Assembly (NCBI GenBank): GCA_022072055.1
Contig: JAJVIK010000001.1
Coordinates: 62,001-126,000 of the forward strand
DNA from: a bacterium
GTDB taxonomy: Bacteria; Hinthialibacterota; Hinthialibacteria; OLB16
Reading direction: 5' to 3'
Length of the DNA: 64,000 nucleotides
Shown: positions 19,469-29,201 of the stretch, piece after piece
Position numbering within the stretch: the stretch's first letter is position 1
How the letters are laid out: every line of letters begins with the position of its first letter
Position numbers and translations under genes: made by a program
Notes under the pieces: model-generated
The model's database searches: none
The model's input: the letters and a program-made list of their open reading frames with translations, nothing else
What the model was told of the DNA's origin: nothing

Positions 19469-20731
19469 TCACCGCAGAAGAGAGAACAGATCCTCCCAAA
19501 GCTCCGCGGTCCGTCGCACCTCATCCCTCCGCGGCCTTCGAGAGATGTCCATTTCGGCGAGATGGGCGGCGAGTCGGCTTGCCAAGGCAAGCCCGAAGCA
19601 ATCCTCCTCCCCAAGCGAGGCGGAGGAGAACTGCTCACAGGCAAGTCCAAAGTTCTGATCGGCCAGCCGGCTCCATCCCAGCAGGGAGGCTCGCGCCAAT
19701 TGGAAGTCCCCCACGCTCAAGTCCAGCTCTGAAATCCGACCGAGGATGTCTTGAGCGGATAAGTCGCCGGAGGTTGATATGGATACAAGATTCTCCTCAA
19801 GGCAAGAGTCGTCCTCCGCTTTTAGCGCGCGAACTCCCTCCAAGGTGGAGGCCATGGCCTCCACACGTTTTTCATGCGGCAAGGCGGCGCCACGAACCAC
19901 GGGGAGCGGTTTCAGGACAAACCCATCCGCTTGGGCGACCACGGATAGGCCCCTGAGAAAATTCCGAAAGCGGCCAGTGAGACGCTCCTGATCGAAGACC
20001 GGCCGCCCGGGATCGGAGAGCAGGCCTATCGCTTCTCGGAAACGGCCCTCCAGGCACAGGGCCGCGAGCAGCGCGCGCCACTCAGCCGGTCCGAACTCCA
20101 CCTCCTCGACAAGGACTTCCAGACCGGCATCCGAGTCGCCGGTGCGAATCGACATGCCAATATTCGGCTCAACCTCGACAGGTGTGCTGAGCGCTTCGCT
20201 ACTCCACGGAAACCGTCGAACCAGGATCCCCCGCGACCAAATCTCCAAATGGGCCTTGGAGCTGTTGGCAACCTCGCCCTCCACCGAAAGGAGTGTCCGC
20301 CCTTGATTTCTCTCCAGGCGAACTCGTAAACAGTCTCCCGAGGGAGGGCAATGCATGCACGCCACTCGTCCCGCGCAGACTGACAAGTTCTTGCGGCCGG
20401 TCAGTTTCCCCACCCAGTCCAGCAGGTGACTGAACTCCGGGGTGAAGTGAATGGAGTCGAGCGCGAGCACCCGGAGGTAGTCCGAATGGATCCCCACTTT
20501 GAGCGTGGCCTGGATCGAAAAAGGCAAATCCAGGTTGTTCACCTCCTGAAGCTCCGGAAGGCTCAGCAAGGCAAACACTTCACTAGAATCCTCGCCGCTT
20601 GGGTCCAAGCCCACTTCCGTGAACATCAAGGGATCATTCCCGGCGGACAAGAGGCGAGCCAGCTCATCCCTGATCGGTTTTGTGGCGCTCACAAGCTTCC
20701 CTCCGATTTCTCCTCCATCATATTCCACCAC
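19469..20731 (-). CDS. Hypothetical 420-aa protein, co-directional and immediately upstream of the CHAT-kinase gene
   Basis: Long ORF on the same strand as its neighbours, 105-bp gap to the next gene; no family recognised. Confidence 0.7.
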   Translation of the reverse strand: MVEYDGGEIGGKLVSATKPIRDELARLLSAGNDPLMFTEVGLDPSGEDSSEVFALLSLPELQEVNNLDLPFSIQATLKVGIHSDYLRVLALDSIHFTPEFSHLLDWVGKLTGRKNLSVCAGRVACMHCPPSGDCLRVRLERNQGRTLLSVEGEVANSSKAHLEIWSRGILVRRFPWSSEALSTPVEVEPNIGMSIRTGDSDAGLEVLVEEVEFGPAEWRALLAALCLEGRFREAIGLLSDPGRPVFDQERLTGRFRNFLRGLSVVAQADGFVLKPLPVVRGAALPHEKRVEAMASTLEGVRALKAEDDSCLEENLVSISTSGDLSAQDILGRISELDLSVGDFQLARASLLGWSRLADQNFGLACEQFSSASLGEEDCFGLALASRLAAHLAEMDISRRPRRDEVRRTAELWEDLFSLLR

Positions 20732-20800
20732 TTAGAGGTACGATGGGAGTCCCTCGGACGACTACACAAATTATATTCTGCGGGCGGGATGGCGGAGTTC

Positions 20801-21451
20801 CTAGCGAGTCCGCCGTCCCGGGCGGTAAGTCCTTTCCGGCGCGGACTGCGTCAAGCTGGCCGCGGTCCGCGCAAGATTGCCATCCACGGACACAAACAGG
20901 TTGCTGTAGGCCTCCTCAAGGCTGCGCTCCAAGGCTCGTTTCTCGGCCAATCGACCGAAGAAGATCCGGAAGAACCTCCCACCCTGCTCGGCCCCTTCCC
21001 CGGTGAGGGTGATCGGTTGAAGCTCCCTCCCGGTGTCGGGATCTCTCAAGACAAAGCGAAGCGGGGCGCGAGAGTCCAACCCACCGGCGCGGACCACCGG
21101 CTGCTCACACTGATACTCGAGCACATAGTCCCAGCGTTTGTCGCCCGCGTTTTCGGCCAGACCGGCGTTCTTGAAATGGCGTTTGGTGAGAACGGCCAGC
21201 CCCTCCTGAACCGTCTCCTCCGGGGAAAAGACATAGGTGGTTCCAGGCCAGATTCCGCTCCCCGGCTTGAGGTCATATTCGCGTCCCGGAGGGATGTAGA
21301 CTCCCACGCGCGAGGGGCTGCCGGTCACCGCCGATGCGCTCGGAAGGGTGGGGGACACTCGCAGGGCGGAGGTGCAGCCCGAAACAAGAAAGGCAAGCGC
21401 AAGAACAGAAAGAAAGACTCGGGGCTTCATGGAAGCGACGGGGAAAACCAC
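20801..21451 (-). CDS. Putative lipoprotein of unknown function
   Basis: Signal peptide and lipobox VFLSVLALAFLVSGC near the N-terminus. Confidence 0.7.
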   Translation of the reverse strand: MVFPVASMKPRVFLSVLALAFLVSGCTSALRVSPTLPSASAVTGSPSRVGVYIPPGREYDLKPGSGIWPGTTYVFSPEETVQEGLAVLTKRHFKNAGLAENAGDKRWDYVLEYQCEQPVVRAGGLDSRAPLRFVLRDPDTGRELQPITLTGEGAEQGGRFFRIFFGRLAEKRALERSLEEAYSNLFVSVDGNLARTAASLTQSAPERTYRPGRRTR

Positions 21452-21499
21452 CCACCAACAAGCTCAAAGCGGGATGAAGACACAACCAACCCCCAGCGG

Positions 21500-23371
21500 C
21501 TACACTGAGTTGCTTACGCCGATTTCCACCAGCGCAAGCAGGAAACAGAGCGCGAGAATCGCGGCGGTCCAATCATGGAGGGTCGAAGGAAGATTTTCAA
21601 TCTCCCCGATAAACTCATCCGCGTCCATCGAGTGGACGCCCCGTTCAGCCAGCAGTTCCCGTTCCGCCTCCGAAAGGGAGCGAAGATCGGATTCCCGAAT
21701 GGGGATCCCACCGGCGGCCTCCCGGTTCGTAAGGGCGTTCGGATCGATGAGCGTGCGTTTCACCATCTGGGAGAGAAGGGGCACCCATCCCGGAGAGAGC
21801 ACCAATCCAGTCTCCGATGGGGAAAGCGGAACGGTCCACGCGACGACTGTTCCGGCCCCGAACCGGCGCGTTTGGAAGAGCGGGAGCTCCTCGCCGAAAT
21901 CCGAGCGCGCGAGCCACTCATCGCTCCAGCCCGCGAGAGGGAAGGCCCGAAACCCTTGCTCCGCCCAGTCGGCGGCGCGCGCCGCGGAATCGAGCGCGGA
22001 ATCAAACCAAGGCTGCGCGCCAGCGATCAAGGAGATCGCCCCAGCCGGCGCGCGGACTTCACGCGAGACACACTCCCAGGCATTCCACCAATCCGACCAA
22101 GCTTGAGGTTGGGCTCCCACCGGCGCGCCTTCGATCAGGACTAGAAGACCCTCCCCACCCTCCACGCGGGCGCGCAGAAGACGCGTCCATTCCGGCGACA
22201 CAGCTTTCTCTCCGATCAGCAAAACAGCCGTGGCTTCAAGGCCGCCCTCGCTGGGAGGGGGCCCGCTCGGATCGGCCCCCTCGACCTCGAATGCTGATAG
22301 CGCGGCCTGGAGCAGGTGACGCCATTCCGGATCGGCGGCCAGAACCTGAAGGCGCGCCCCCTTGAGTGTCTTGGGAACCACGATCCGTTCATCATCGGCG
22401 CTGAGCGAGTCTTGCTCCCCTCGCGGGAACTCCAGCGCGGCGGTCACCGTGCGGATTCCCGGTGGAACCAGAGCCGAAGCGCCCAAAGCCAGTGGGGCGC
22501 TTCCGGACGCCGAGATCGGAACCTCCGCGCCAAAAGTTTTCCCCTCGCTGTCGACCCAACCATATCGGAGTCCGCGCGGGCGATCATCCGACTCTCCACT
22601 CCCCTGGAACGCCTCGGCGGAAACAGTAAGCAGGGCCGGTTCGCTCTCAAACAAGGGCTCGTTGCGGACGTCGAGCTCGGAAAGCGCCCAGTTCCCACCC
22701 GTCCAGGTCTCTCCGACAAGGAGCGCGCGCACCGGGATGGGGTGGGGACGCCCTTCCTCGGTGAGATTCCAATTGGAGGCGGTTCGGTCGGTCAGGACCC
22801 AGAGCGCCGCCCCCGGTCTCATTCCCGCCGCCACCCGTTTGAGCAGAGGTTGGATCGGCTGAGAAAACTCAAGACGACTTCGGGAGGCAACCCGTTCGGC
22901 AAGGGTTTCCCGGTCGGAGATTGAGAGTGAAAGGGGGTCCGCCTCCCGGTCGACGTCACTGGCGAGAACCACGCTCCAGTTCCCACCGCGCGCCTCCAGG
23001 ACACGGTCGGCGATGCCGACCGCGCGCTCGAACACGGACAGTCCGGCGGAGTCTTTCACCTCCAGCGAAACCGAGTCGTCCAGCAGCAGCACGTTTTCAA
23101 ATCCAAGCGCGGGAGTTTCTGGGGATGAAGAGGTGCGGGTGGAGGGGCCCGCGAAGGCCAGCGCGAGCAGCAACAGCACCAACATGCGCAAGATCATCAG
23201 AAGCTGATCCTGTATCCGAAGATGGAAGCGCTGCTGCATCGCGGCCTTTTTGAGGAAGCGGAAGGTGGGCAGTTCGAGCACTCGGACCCGCCTCCTGCGA
23301 ATCAGGTGCAGCAACACCGGTAGCGCGGCAAATCCGGCAAGGGCAAGGAGAAGCGGTTCGAGAAAGCTCAT
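21500..23371 (-). CDS. BatA N-terminal domain-containing membrane protein
   Basis: MSFLEPLLLALAGFAALPVLLHLIRRRRVRVLELPTFRFLKKA...LMILRMLVLLLLALAFAGP; the start is chosen at the ATG overlapping the upstream stop (ATGA). Confidence 0.8.
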   Translation of the reverse strand: MSFLEPLLLALAGFAALPVLLHLIRRRRVRVLELPTFRFLKKAAMQQRFHLRIQDQLLMILRMLVLLLLALAFAGPSTRTSSSPETPALGFENVLLLDDSVSLEVKDSAGLSVFERAVGIADRVLEARGGNWSVVLASDVDREADPLSLSISDRETLAERVASRSRLEFSQPIQPLLKRVAAGMRPGAALWVLTDRTASNWNLTEEGRPHPIPVRALLVGETWTGGNWALSELDVRNEPLFESEPALLTVSAEAFQGSGESDDRPRGLRYGWVDSEGKTFGAEVPISASGSAPLALGASALVPPGIRTVTAALEFPRGEQDSLSADDERIVVPKTLKGARLQVLAADPEWRHLLQAALSAFEVEGADPSGPPPSEGGLEATAVLLIGEKAVSPEWTRLLRARVEGGEGLLVLIEGAPVGAQPQAWSDWWNAWECVSREVRAPAGAISLIAGAQPWFDSALDSAARAADWAEQGFRAFPLAGWSDEWLARSDFGEELPLFQTRRFGAGTVVAWTVPLSPSETGLVLSPGWVPLLSQMVKRTLIDPNALTNREAAGGIPIRESDLRSLSEAERELLAERGVHSMDADEFIGEIENLPSTLHDWTAAILALCFLLALVEIGVSNSV

Positions 23372-24174
23372 GCGCCCGCGCGAATCGACTCTGGGGTTTG
23401 CTGGTAGGGATCGCGCCACTCATCGAGGAGGATGAGCAGCGAAAGGACCGAAAGTGCGGCAAACACCCCCGGAAGGACCAGCAGTAGCGGCGGGGCTTGC
23501 AGGCACAAGACCGCGAAAAGCGCCTGAATCCCAAAAATGAAGGCTGTTCGGAATGGCTTCCACAGCGCCACCATCGCCGAGCGCTTGAGCGCAACCCAGA
23601 AGGGGCGCTTCTGATGAACCAAGAACGGCCCCAGGTGAACTTGAACCATGCCCAGGAAAAGCCCCATCCAGAGAGTCACCGCCATGCCGAGCATGCGGAC
23701 CAACGGCCATTGCGGAAACATCCGCGGATAGATGGCGAGATTGAACGCCAGGACTCCAAACCCGAAACCGAGAACCAGCAGAGTGGTGAGCGCGGGGATT
23801 GGGAAACGAAGAAGCCCCGTGGGGAGGTCGGACCAAGCCGGATACTGAAAGGAGAGAATCAGGTCGAAGTAACCGAGCACCGCGAACCAAGCCATCACGG
23901 AGACGGATAGTCCGCACAGGGCCAGGACAATCTGGAGTACCACGGTCGAAGTGGGCGCGCTCCCCGGGGTTGGGAGATGGGACCCGACAAGCGCCAAGGG
24001 GGCGAAGGCCGCGAACAGGATCGCGATCAGGAAGGCTCCGCACAACACGGCTGCTCCGAGCTCATCGTAGGCCTGGCGAAGCCACTGCTTGAGCAAATAC
24101 CCAAGCGAGTGGTTCCCCTTTCCGCGACTCGCGATTTGATGGAGTTCTCCCTGTGTCATTTCAAGTAACGGCAT
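23368..24174 (-). CDS. Multi-pass membrane protein of unknown function
   Basis: Several hydrophobic segments (AAVLCGAFLIAILFAAFAPLALVG, LALCGLSVSVMAWFAVLGYFDLIL); coupled to the next gene. Confidence 0.7.
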   Translation of the reverse strand: MPLLEMTQGELHQIASRGKGNHSLGYLLKQWLRQAYDELGAAVLCGAFLIAILFAAFAPLALVGSHLPTPGSAPTSTVVLQIVLALCGLSVSVMAWFAVLGYFDLILSFQYPAWSDLPTGLLRFPIPALTTLLVLGFGFGVLAFNLAIYPRMFPQWPLVRMLGMAVTLWMGLFLGMVQVHLGPFLVHQKRPFWVALKRSAMVALWKPFRTAFIFGIQALFAVLCLQAPPLLLVLPGVFAALSVLSLLILLDEWRDPYQQTPESIRAGA

Positions 24175-24261
24175 AAGGTCCTCTTCCCCTCAAAGATGCC
24201 GTCAGGTGGGTCGAATGACAAGGGCTTCTCGCGATCGCATCCGCGCCGCGCGGGCCGGGGG

Positions 24262-25080
24262 TCAGGAGATGTACCCCTTTCCTCGCAAGAACGCCACGGA
24301 GTCAGCCATCACCTGATGCTTGCCCTCGAAGGTTTCCACTTCGCCCTCGATCCCCTCGACCTCCAGACTGATCGGACCGTTCCAGCTGTTTTTGCGAAGG
24401 ACATCAAAGAAGCGGTCGAAGGGGACAGTCCCGGCGCCAAGAGCGGGAAAGCTGAAATCATGATACTTGCAGTAGCTGTCCTTGAGGTGCATATGGGACA
24501 GGCGCTCCATTACTTGTTCGAGTTCGGCGGGACCATCGGGGGCTTGGTTGTAATAGTAAACATTGGCGGTGTCGAAGTTGGCCCTGAGGGGGAACCCCGA
24601 GAAGTCCTTGGCCACCTTCCAAAACACCTCGGCGTTGTCGTAGAGCGGCGGATGCAGTTCCAGCGCAAGGGAGAATTTGCACCGTGAGCAGTGTTCGAGC
24701 ACGGTCGGGAAGATCTTATAGGCCTCCTCAAGGGGTTTGCCCCAAGTGACCGAAAGGTCCACAACCAAAAGGCCCAGCTCCTCGGCGACATCAAACTTGA
24801 TCCGGTCCAGGGGGAACAGGGACTTGTCGGTGTTCTCCACAAAGATGAATCCTGTCTTAGCGACCAGACCGTAGCGCTCGAGAAGACCCTTAAGCCGCCC
24901 GACCTGACCGGGGTCCCAGTGGTCGAGGTCCTCAATACGCCTGGGGATGTCCAGAATGCCGGGGATGGTTTCGACCGAGAGTTCGATCTCTCGAAAGCCG
25001 AGACGGGAGATTCCTTCGAGCGCGGCGATGAAACCGAAGCGGGCGTAGCAGTTGGTGAAGATCTCAATCGGATTGGGCAC
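24262..25080 (-). CDS. Sugar phosphate isomerase/epimerase (xylose isomerase-like TIM barrel)
   Basis: FREIELSVETIPG..ALELHPPLYDNAEVFWKV..NFDTANVYYYNQ..HMHLKDSY. Confidence 0.8.
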   Translation of the reverse strand: MPNPIEIFTNCYARFGFIAALEGISRLGFREIELSVETIPGILDIPRRIEDLDHWDPGQVGRLKGLLERYGLVAKTGFIFVENTDKSLFPLDRIKFDVAEELGLLVVDLSVTWGKPLEEAYKIFPTVLEHCSRCKFSLALELHPPLYDNAEVFWKVAKDFSGFPLRANFDTANVYYYNQAPDGPAELEQVMERLSHMHLKDSYCKYHDFSFPALGAGTVPFDRFFDVLRKNSWNGPISLEVEGIEGEVETFEGKHQVMADSVAFLRGKGYIS

Positions 25081-25159
25081 GGATCAACCTCCCACGGGGA
25101 AAGTGTCGCTTGGACCGGGAGAGGGTCTCATACTCCAAACGCGGCTGTCAATTCGGGGA

Positions 25160-26440
25160 TCAGGGGGCGACCACCAAAACCGGGGTGTTTCCAAGCGCCT
25201 TGCGCAGGCGCGGAAGCATGTTCTCGGTCACTTGCATCCCACGCCGTCCGAGCAGCAAGCCGGAGGAGTCCATCAGATCCTCGGCGAGCTTCTGACCGGC
25301 GCGGAGCTGGCTCGCGGGGGTGTGCATGGTCCGCTCCCGCTCCTGCTCGACAATCAGGCTTTCGAGATGGCGTAATGCGATCTCCACGAGGTTCGGATCG
25401 TAGAGTGTTCCGGAGGACTCCCGCAGGTGGATCCGGGTTTCGTGCGCCAGGGTCTTGCTCTCACGGTGTCCCATGCGGAAGGTGTCGATTCCATCGGCGA
25501 GTCGAATGATGCGCGCTCCGAGGGGGATTTTGTGGCCCTCCTTGCCGTCGGGAAACCCGCTGCCGTCATGGTTTTCGGCGTGACTTTCCAGGAATTCCAC
25601 AATCGCCTCGGGCCCCGGAACCTGGCTGAGGAGAGTGGCGGATATCACGGGATAACGCTCGTAGGCCGCCCTTTCGACGGGGGTGAGTTCCCATGGGGGT
25701 TTGTGGCGAATCGAGTCGGGGAGACCGAACTGTCCGATTTCATGGAGGAGCGCCGCGACTTTAAGCGAGCGGAGCGGCAGGCCCTCGATCCCGCATAGCG
25801 GGCCGAGCTCGGAGACAATCGCCTCGACCCGCCCGGCGTGGCTTCCCTCATTCACCCCGGCTTGTTCGAAGAGGTTGGCCAGGAGTCGGACCGACCCCAA
25901 GTAGCTGTCCTCCAGCTCCGCTTCTTGCTTCTTGAGGGTGTCGATGGTCGATTGGAAGTTGCTCGAAATGGTCTTGAGCTGCTCCTGGAGGTTTGCGGTC
26001 ACCTCCCCGATCTGCCTGGAAACTCGGACCGCGACCTCCTCATCGGGGGTCTCTTGGGGCCGGCCCCGCATGGCTATCAGGTTCTTGATCTTGGCCACGA
26101 AGGGTCCGTAGTCCACGGGTTTTGAAACCACATCGAGCACGCCCCGTGAGAACAGATCCATCACCACGCGCCGGTCGGCCACCGCGGAAAGGACAATGAC
26201 CAACGGGGGATCGGACATCTCGATCAGTTTGGTGACCAGGGCGTGCCCATGCATGACCGGCATGAGCAGGTCGGTGATGACAAGGTCGAAGCGGGTGGTT
26301 TCGATGGCTTGGAGAGCCTCAGCGCCGTTGAGGGCCCCCTGGCAGAGGAAACCTTCTTCCTCCAAAGCGCGGATGGTCGCGGACAGGACCGCCCGTTCGT
26401 CATCCACCACCAGCACGTGGGGCATGGAAGCTTGAGTCAC
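25160..26440 (-). CDS. Response regulator with C-terminal (degenerate) HD-GYP-like domain
   Basis: REC: HVLVVDDERAVLSATIRALEEEGF..DLVITDLLMPVMHG; HD-GYP-like: LLHEIGQFGLPDSI..HAENHDGSGFPDGKEGHKIPLGARIIRLADGIDTF. Confidence 0.85.
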   Translation of the reverse strand: MTQASMPHVLVVDDERAVLSATIRALEEEGFLCQGALNGAEALQAIETTRFDLVITDLLMPVMHGHALVTKLIEMSDPPLVIVLSAVADRRVVMDLFSRGVLDVVSKPVDYGPFVAKIKNLIAMRGRPQETPDEEVAVRVSRQIGEVTANLQEQLKTISSNFQSTIDTLKKQEAELEDSYLGSVRLLANLFEQAGVNEGSHAGRVEAIVSELGPLCGIEGLPLRSLKVAALLHEIGQFGLPDSIRHKPPWELTPVERAAYERYPVISATLLSQVPGPEAIVEFLESHAENHDGSGFPDGKEGHKIPLGARIIRLADGIDTFRMGHRESKTLAHETRIHLRESSGTLYDPNLVEIALRHLESLIVEQERERTMHTPASQLRAGQKLAEDLMDSSGLLLGRRGMQVTENMLPRLRKALGNTPVLVVAP

Positions 26441-28743
26441 CGCCCTCCGCCTCGGGGGGGAGAATCGAGCGAGGTTCGGATGGTTCTCGCTAGGGCGTCG
26501 GTCTCAAAGGGTTTGTGTACAAAGCCCACCGAACCGAGCGCGGCGATACGGGATCGAATCTCCGAGTCGATGAAACCGCTTGAGAGCAAGACCCTCATGT
26601 CCGGGGATTGTTCAAGGATCCTCTCGCAGCAATCAAGACCGTCCATCTCCGGCATTTGAATGTCAAGGAGGACCGCGGCGATGTCGGACCTGTTGCTCTC
26701 GAAGACCCCAAGGGCCTCCCTTCCATCCCGCGCGGTGAGGACCGTGTAGCCGAGGCTGACCAGCCTCCGGCGGCAGATTTCCAGGATCGCTTCCTGGTCA
26801 TCCACCACCAAAACAGTCTCGGTTCCCCTCGGGAGGTCTCTCTCCTCAGGTGGGGGCTCCGCCTGGGTCTCCCTGCCGACCTTGGCGGGGAGATAAGCTC
26901 GAAACAGGGTCCCCTTGCTCACCTCGCTGTAGCAGGTGATAAACCCGCCATGCTGCTTGACAATTCCATAGACGGTGGCCAGTCCCAACCCGGTTCCCTT
27001 CCCCGCCTCCTTGGTTGTGAAGAAGGGCTCGAAGATATGGGGGAGCGCATCGGGGCCGATCCCCATTCCGGTGTCGGCGACCCCGATGACGACATGAAGT
27101 CCCGGTAGGGCCCCCGGGTTCTCCTTGCAGTAGGTGGGGGTGATGTCCTGGGTCGAGACGGAGATTTCCAGGCGCCCGCCATGCGGCATGGCATCCCGCG
27201 CGTTGACGCACAAATTCACGAGGAGCTGATGGATTCGGCCCAAATCGGCGACCACGGGGGGGAGACCCTCCTCGATCCGGTAATTCACGGAGATGGAGGT
27301 TGGGAAAGTCCTTTCGATCATGCGCGCCACTTCCTTGACCACCGGCTGAAGATCGAGCGGGAACATGACCAGCTCGGTCTTGCGACTGAAGGCGAGGAGC
27401 TGATGGGTCAGTTCCGCCGCGCGCTTGGCGGAGTCCAGAATCTTGTCCAAGTCGCGGGCCCCATTGGACCCGGGAGCCACCTCGCGCTGCAGAAACTGTC
27501 CATAGGCCAGGATGATCTGAAGCATGTTGTTGAAGTCGTGCGCGATTCCTCCGGCCAGCTGCCCGACAGCCTCCATTTTTTCGAGGTGACGGATGCGCGC
27601 CTCAAGGAGGAGCTCATCGGTCACATCCCGTTTGACCGCGACAAAGTTCATGAGCCGTCCCTCCGTGTCGAACACGGGAGAGATGGTGGCCTCCTCGGTG
27701 TAGGTGGAGCCATCCTTTCTCCGATTGACCATCCTTCCGGACCAGGAATTGCCGGAAAGGATGGTTTCCCAAAGGGAGCGGTAGTGCTCGGGGGGATGTT
27801 CCCCGCTCTTGAGGAATCTCGGGTTGAGGCCAAGGACCTCGAAGGCGGAGTAGCCGGTGGTTCGCTCGAAGGCCGGATTGACATACCGAATGGCCCCATC
27901 CGATTCGGTGATCATCACCGCGTCGGCGACATGCTCCATGGCCGCGGCGAGGCGTTTGAGCCGCAGGTCCATCTCCTTGCGCTCGGTGATATCCTCCGCC
28001 AGTCCCACCAGACGGTAGGTTTCGCCGAGATCGTTCTTGACCGGAAAGCCTCTATCTCGAATCCAGCGGACTGATCCCGAGGGGTGCAGAATGCGGTATT
28101 CCAGTTGGTAGCCGTTGCTGGGGACGCTTGGGCCGAAGGCGCCCGCCACGGAGGGTTGGTCCTCGGGGTGGACATTCATCGGCCAGGCGAGCGGCTCCTG
28201 GTGGAGGATCTCAATGGGCAGCCCCCACACGTGCTCGAAGCTCGGATTCACATAGATGATCTGCCCGTCCTCGATGTCCATCAGCCAGAAGACCTCGCGA
28301 ATGTTCTCGGCGAGTTGGCGGAAGCGCTCCTCGCTCTCGCGGAGCGCCCGTTCGGCGCTGGCCAGGGTGACCACGCGCTCCACCGCGAGGGGAAGGTCCT
28401 CCCAGAAGGTCCCGGTTTTGATGACATAGTCCGCGGCCCCCTCATGAATGGCGCGCGCGGCGACTTTCTCATCTCCAAGCGCGGTGACCATGATGACCGG
28501 GACGACCGGTTTGACGGCATTGGCCTCGGCCAGCACCGGCCAGGCCTCCCCATCCGGAAGTCGATAATCCAGCACCACCGCGGAGAAAGATTCGCTCCGG
28601 AGCATCCGGATGGCATCCTCGACCCGGGTGGCGGTGCGAAGCGCCCGCCCAACCCGTTGGAAGGCGCGCCGCTCCAACTCGATTGTGGCGGCGTCATCCT
28701 CGACTACCAGAATGGTCTGGGTTTGAGTCGGTTCCGCCATCAT
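26437..28743 (-). CDS. Hybrid sensor histidine kinase (REC-PAS-PAS-HisKA-HATPase-REC)
   Basis: [22 protein letters not shown] segments; [40 protein letters not shown]-terminal [24 protein letters not shown]. Confidence 0.9.
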   Translation of the reverse strand: MMAEPTQTQTILVVEDDAATIELERRAFQRVGRALRTATRVEDAIRMLRSESFSAVVLDYRLPDGEAWPVLAEANAVKPVVPVIMVTALGDEKVAARAIHEGAADYVIKTGTFWEDLPLAVERVVTLASAERALRESEERFRQLAENIREVFWLMDIEDGQIIYVNPSFEHVWGLPIEILHQEPLAWPMNVHPEDQPSVAGAFGPSVPSNGYQLEYRILHPSGSVRWIRDRGFPVKNDLGETYRLVGLAEDITERKEMDLRLKRLAAAMEHVADAVMITESDGAIRYVNPAFERTTGYSAFEVLGLNPRFLKSGEHPPEHYRSLWETILSGNSWSGRMVNRRKDGSTYTEEATISPVFDTEGRLMNFVAVKRDVTDELLLEARIRHLEKMEAVGQLAGGIAHDFNNMLQIILAYGQFLQREVAPGSNGARDLDKILDSAKRAAELTHQLLAFSRKTELVMFPLDLQPVVKEVARMIERTFPTSISVNYRIEEGLPPVVADLGRIHQLLVNLCVNARDAMPHGGRLEISVSTQDITPTYCKENPGALPGLHVVIGVADTGMGIGPDALPHIFEPFFTTKEAGKGTGLGLATVYGIVKQHGGFITCYSEVSKGTLFRAYLPAKVGRETQAEPPPEERDLPRGTETVLVVDDQEAILEICRRRLVSLGYTVLTARDGREALGVFESNRSDIAAVLLDIQMPEMDGLDCCERILEQSPDMRVLLSSGFIDSEIRSRIAALGSVGFVHKPFETDALARTIRTSLDSPPRGGGR

Positions 28744-29201
28744 CGCGAGACTCCATTTTCGACCGGCACGCTGATGACTGAGATGAACAGCCCCAACCGA
28801 GTGATCGCCTCGATGAAGGACTGGGGTTCAACGGGCTTGGTGATATAGACGCTACAGCCGAGGTCGTAACAGCGCTGAACCTCGCGCGGGTCATCCGTCG
28901 TGGTCAGCATGACCACCGGGATTTTTCGCTTGTGGGGGTCGGCCTTGATCCTCCGCAGGACTTCCACCCCATCCAGGCCGCCCGGCATATTGATGTCGAG
29001 AAGGACCAGCAGGTGGCCGTTTCCCGGACGGTTCGAATACGCGCCGTTCCGAAAAATGTAGTCAATCGCCGCCTCGCCGTCGGACACCGAGTCCATCGTG
29101 TTGTGGATGCCGACCCGGCGGAGATTCCGTTTGACCAGCTCGGTGTGCCCCTCGTCGTCATCGACTATCAGAATGTCGAGTTTGTGCTCCGTTTCCATCA
29201 A
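28740..29201 (-). CDS. Response regulator, single REC domain (Rcp1-like)
   Basis: DILIVDDDEGHTELVKRNLRRVGI..LVLLDINMPGGLDGVEVLRRIK..VVMLTTTDD..YITKPVEPQSF. Confidence 0.9.
   Translation of the reverse strand: MMETEHKLDILIVDDDEGHTELVKRNLRRVGIHNTMDSVSDGEAAIDYIFRNGAYSNRPGNGHLLVLLDINMPGGLDGVEVLRRIKADPHKRKIPVVMLTTTDDPREVQRCYDLGCSVYITKPVEPQSFIEAITRLGLFISVISVPVENGVSR

Noticed and set aside
20426-21508. 360-aa plus-strand ORF
   Set aside because: Antisense to the lipoprotein and the 420-aa gene; Lys/Arg/Gly-rich without motifs.
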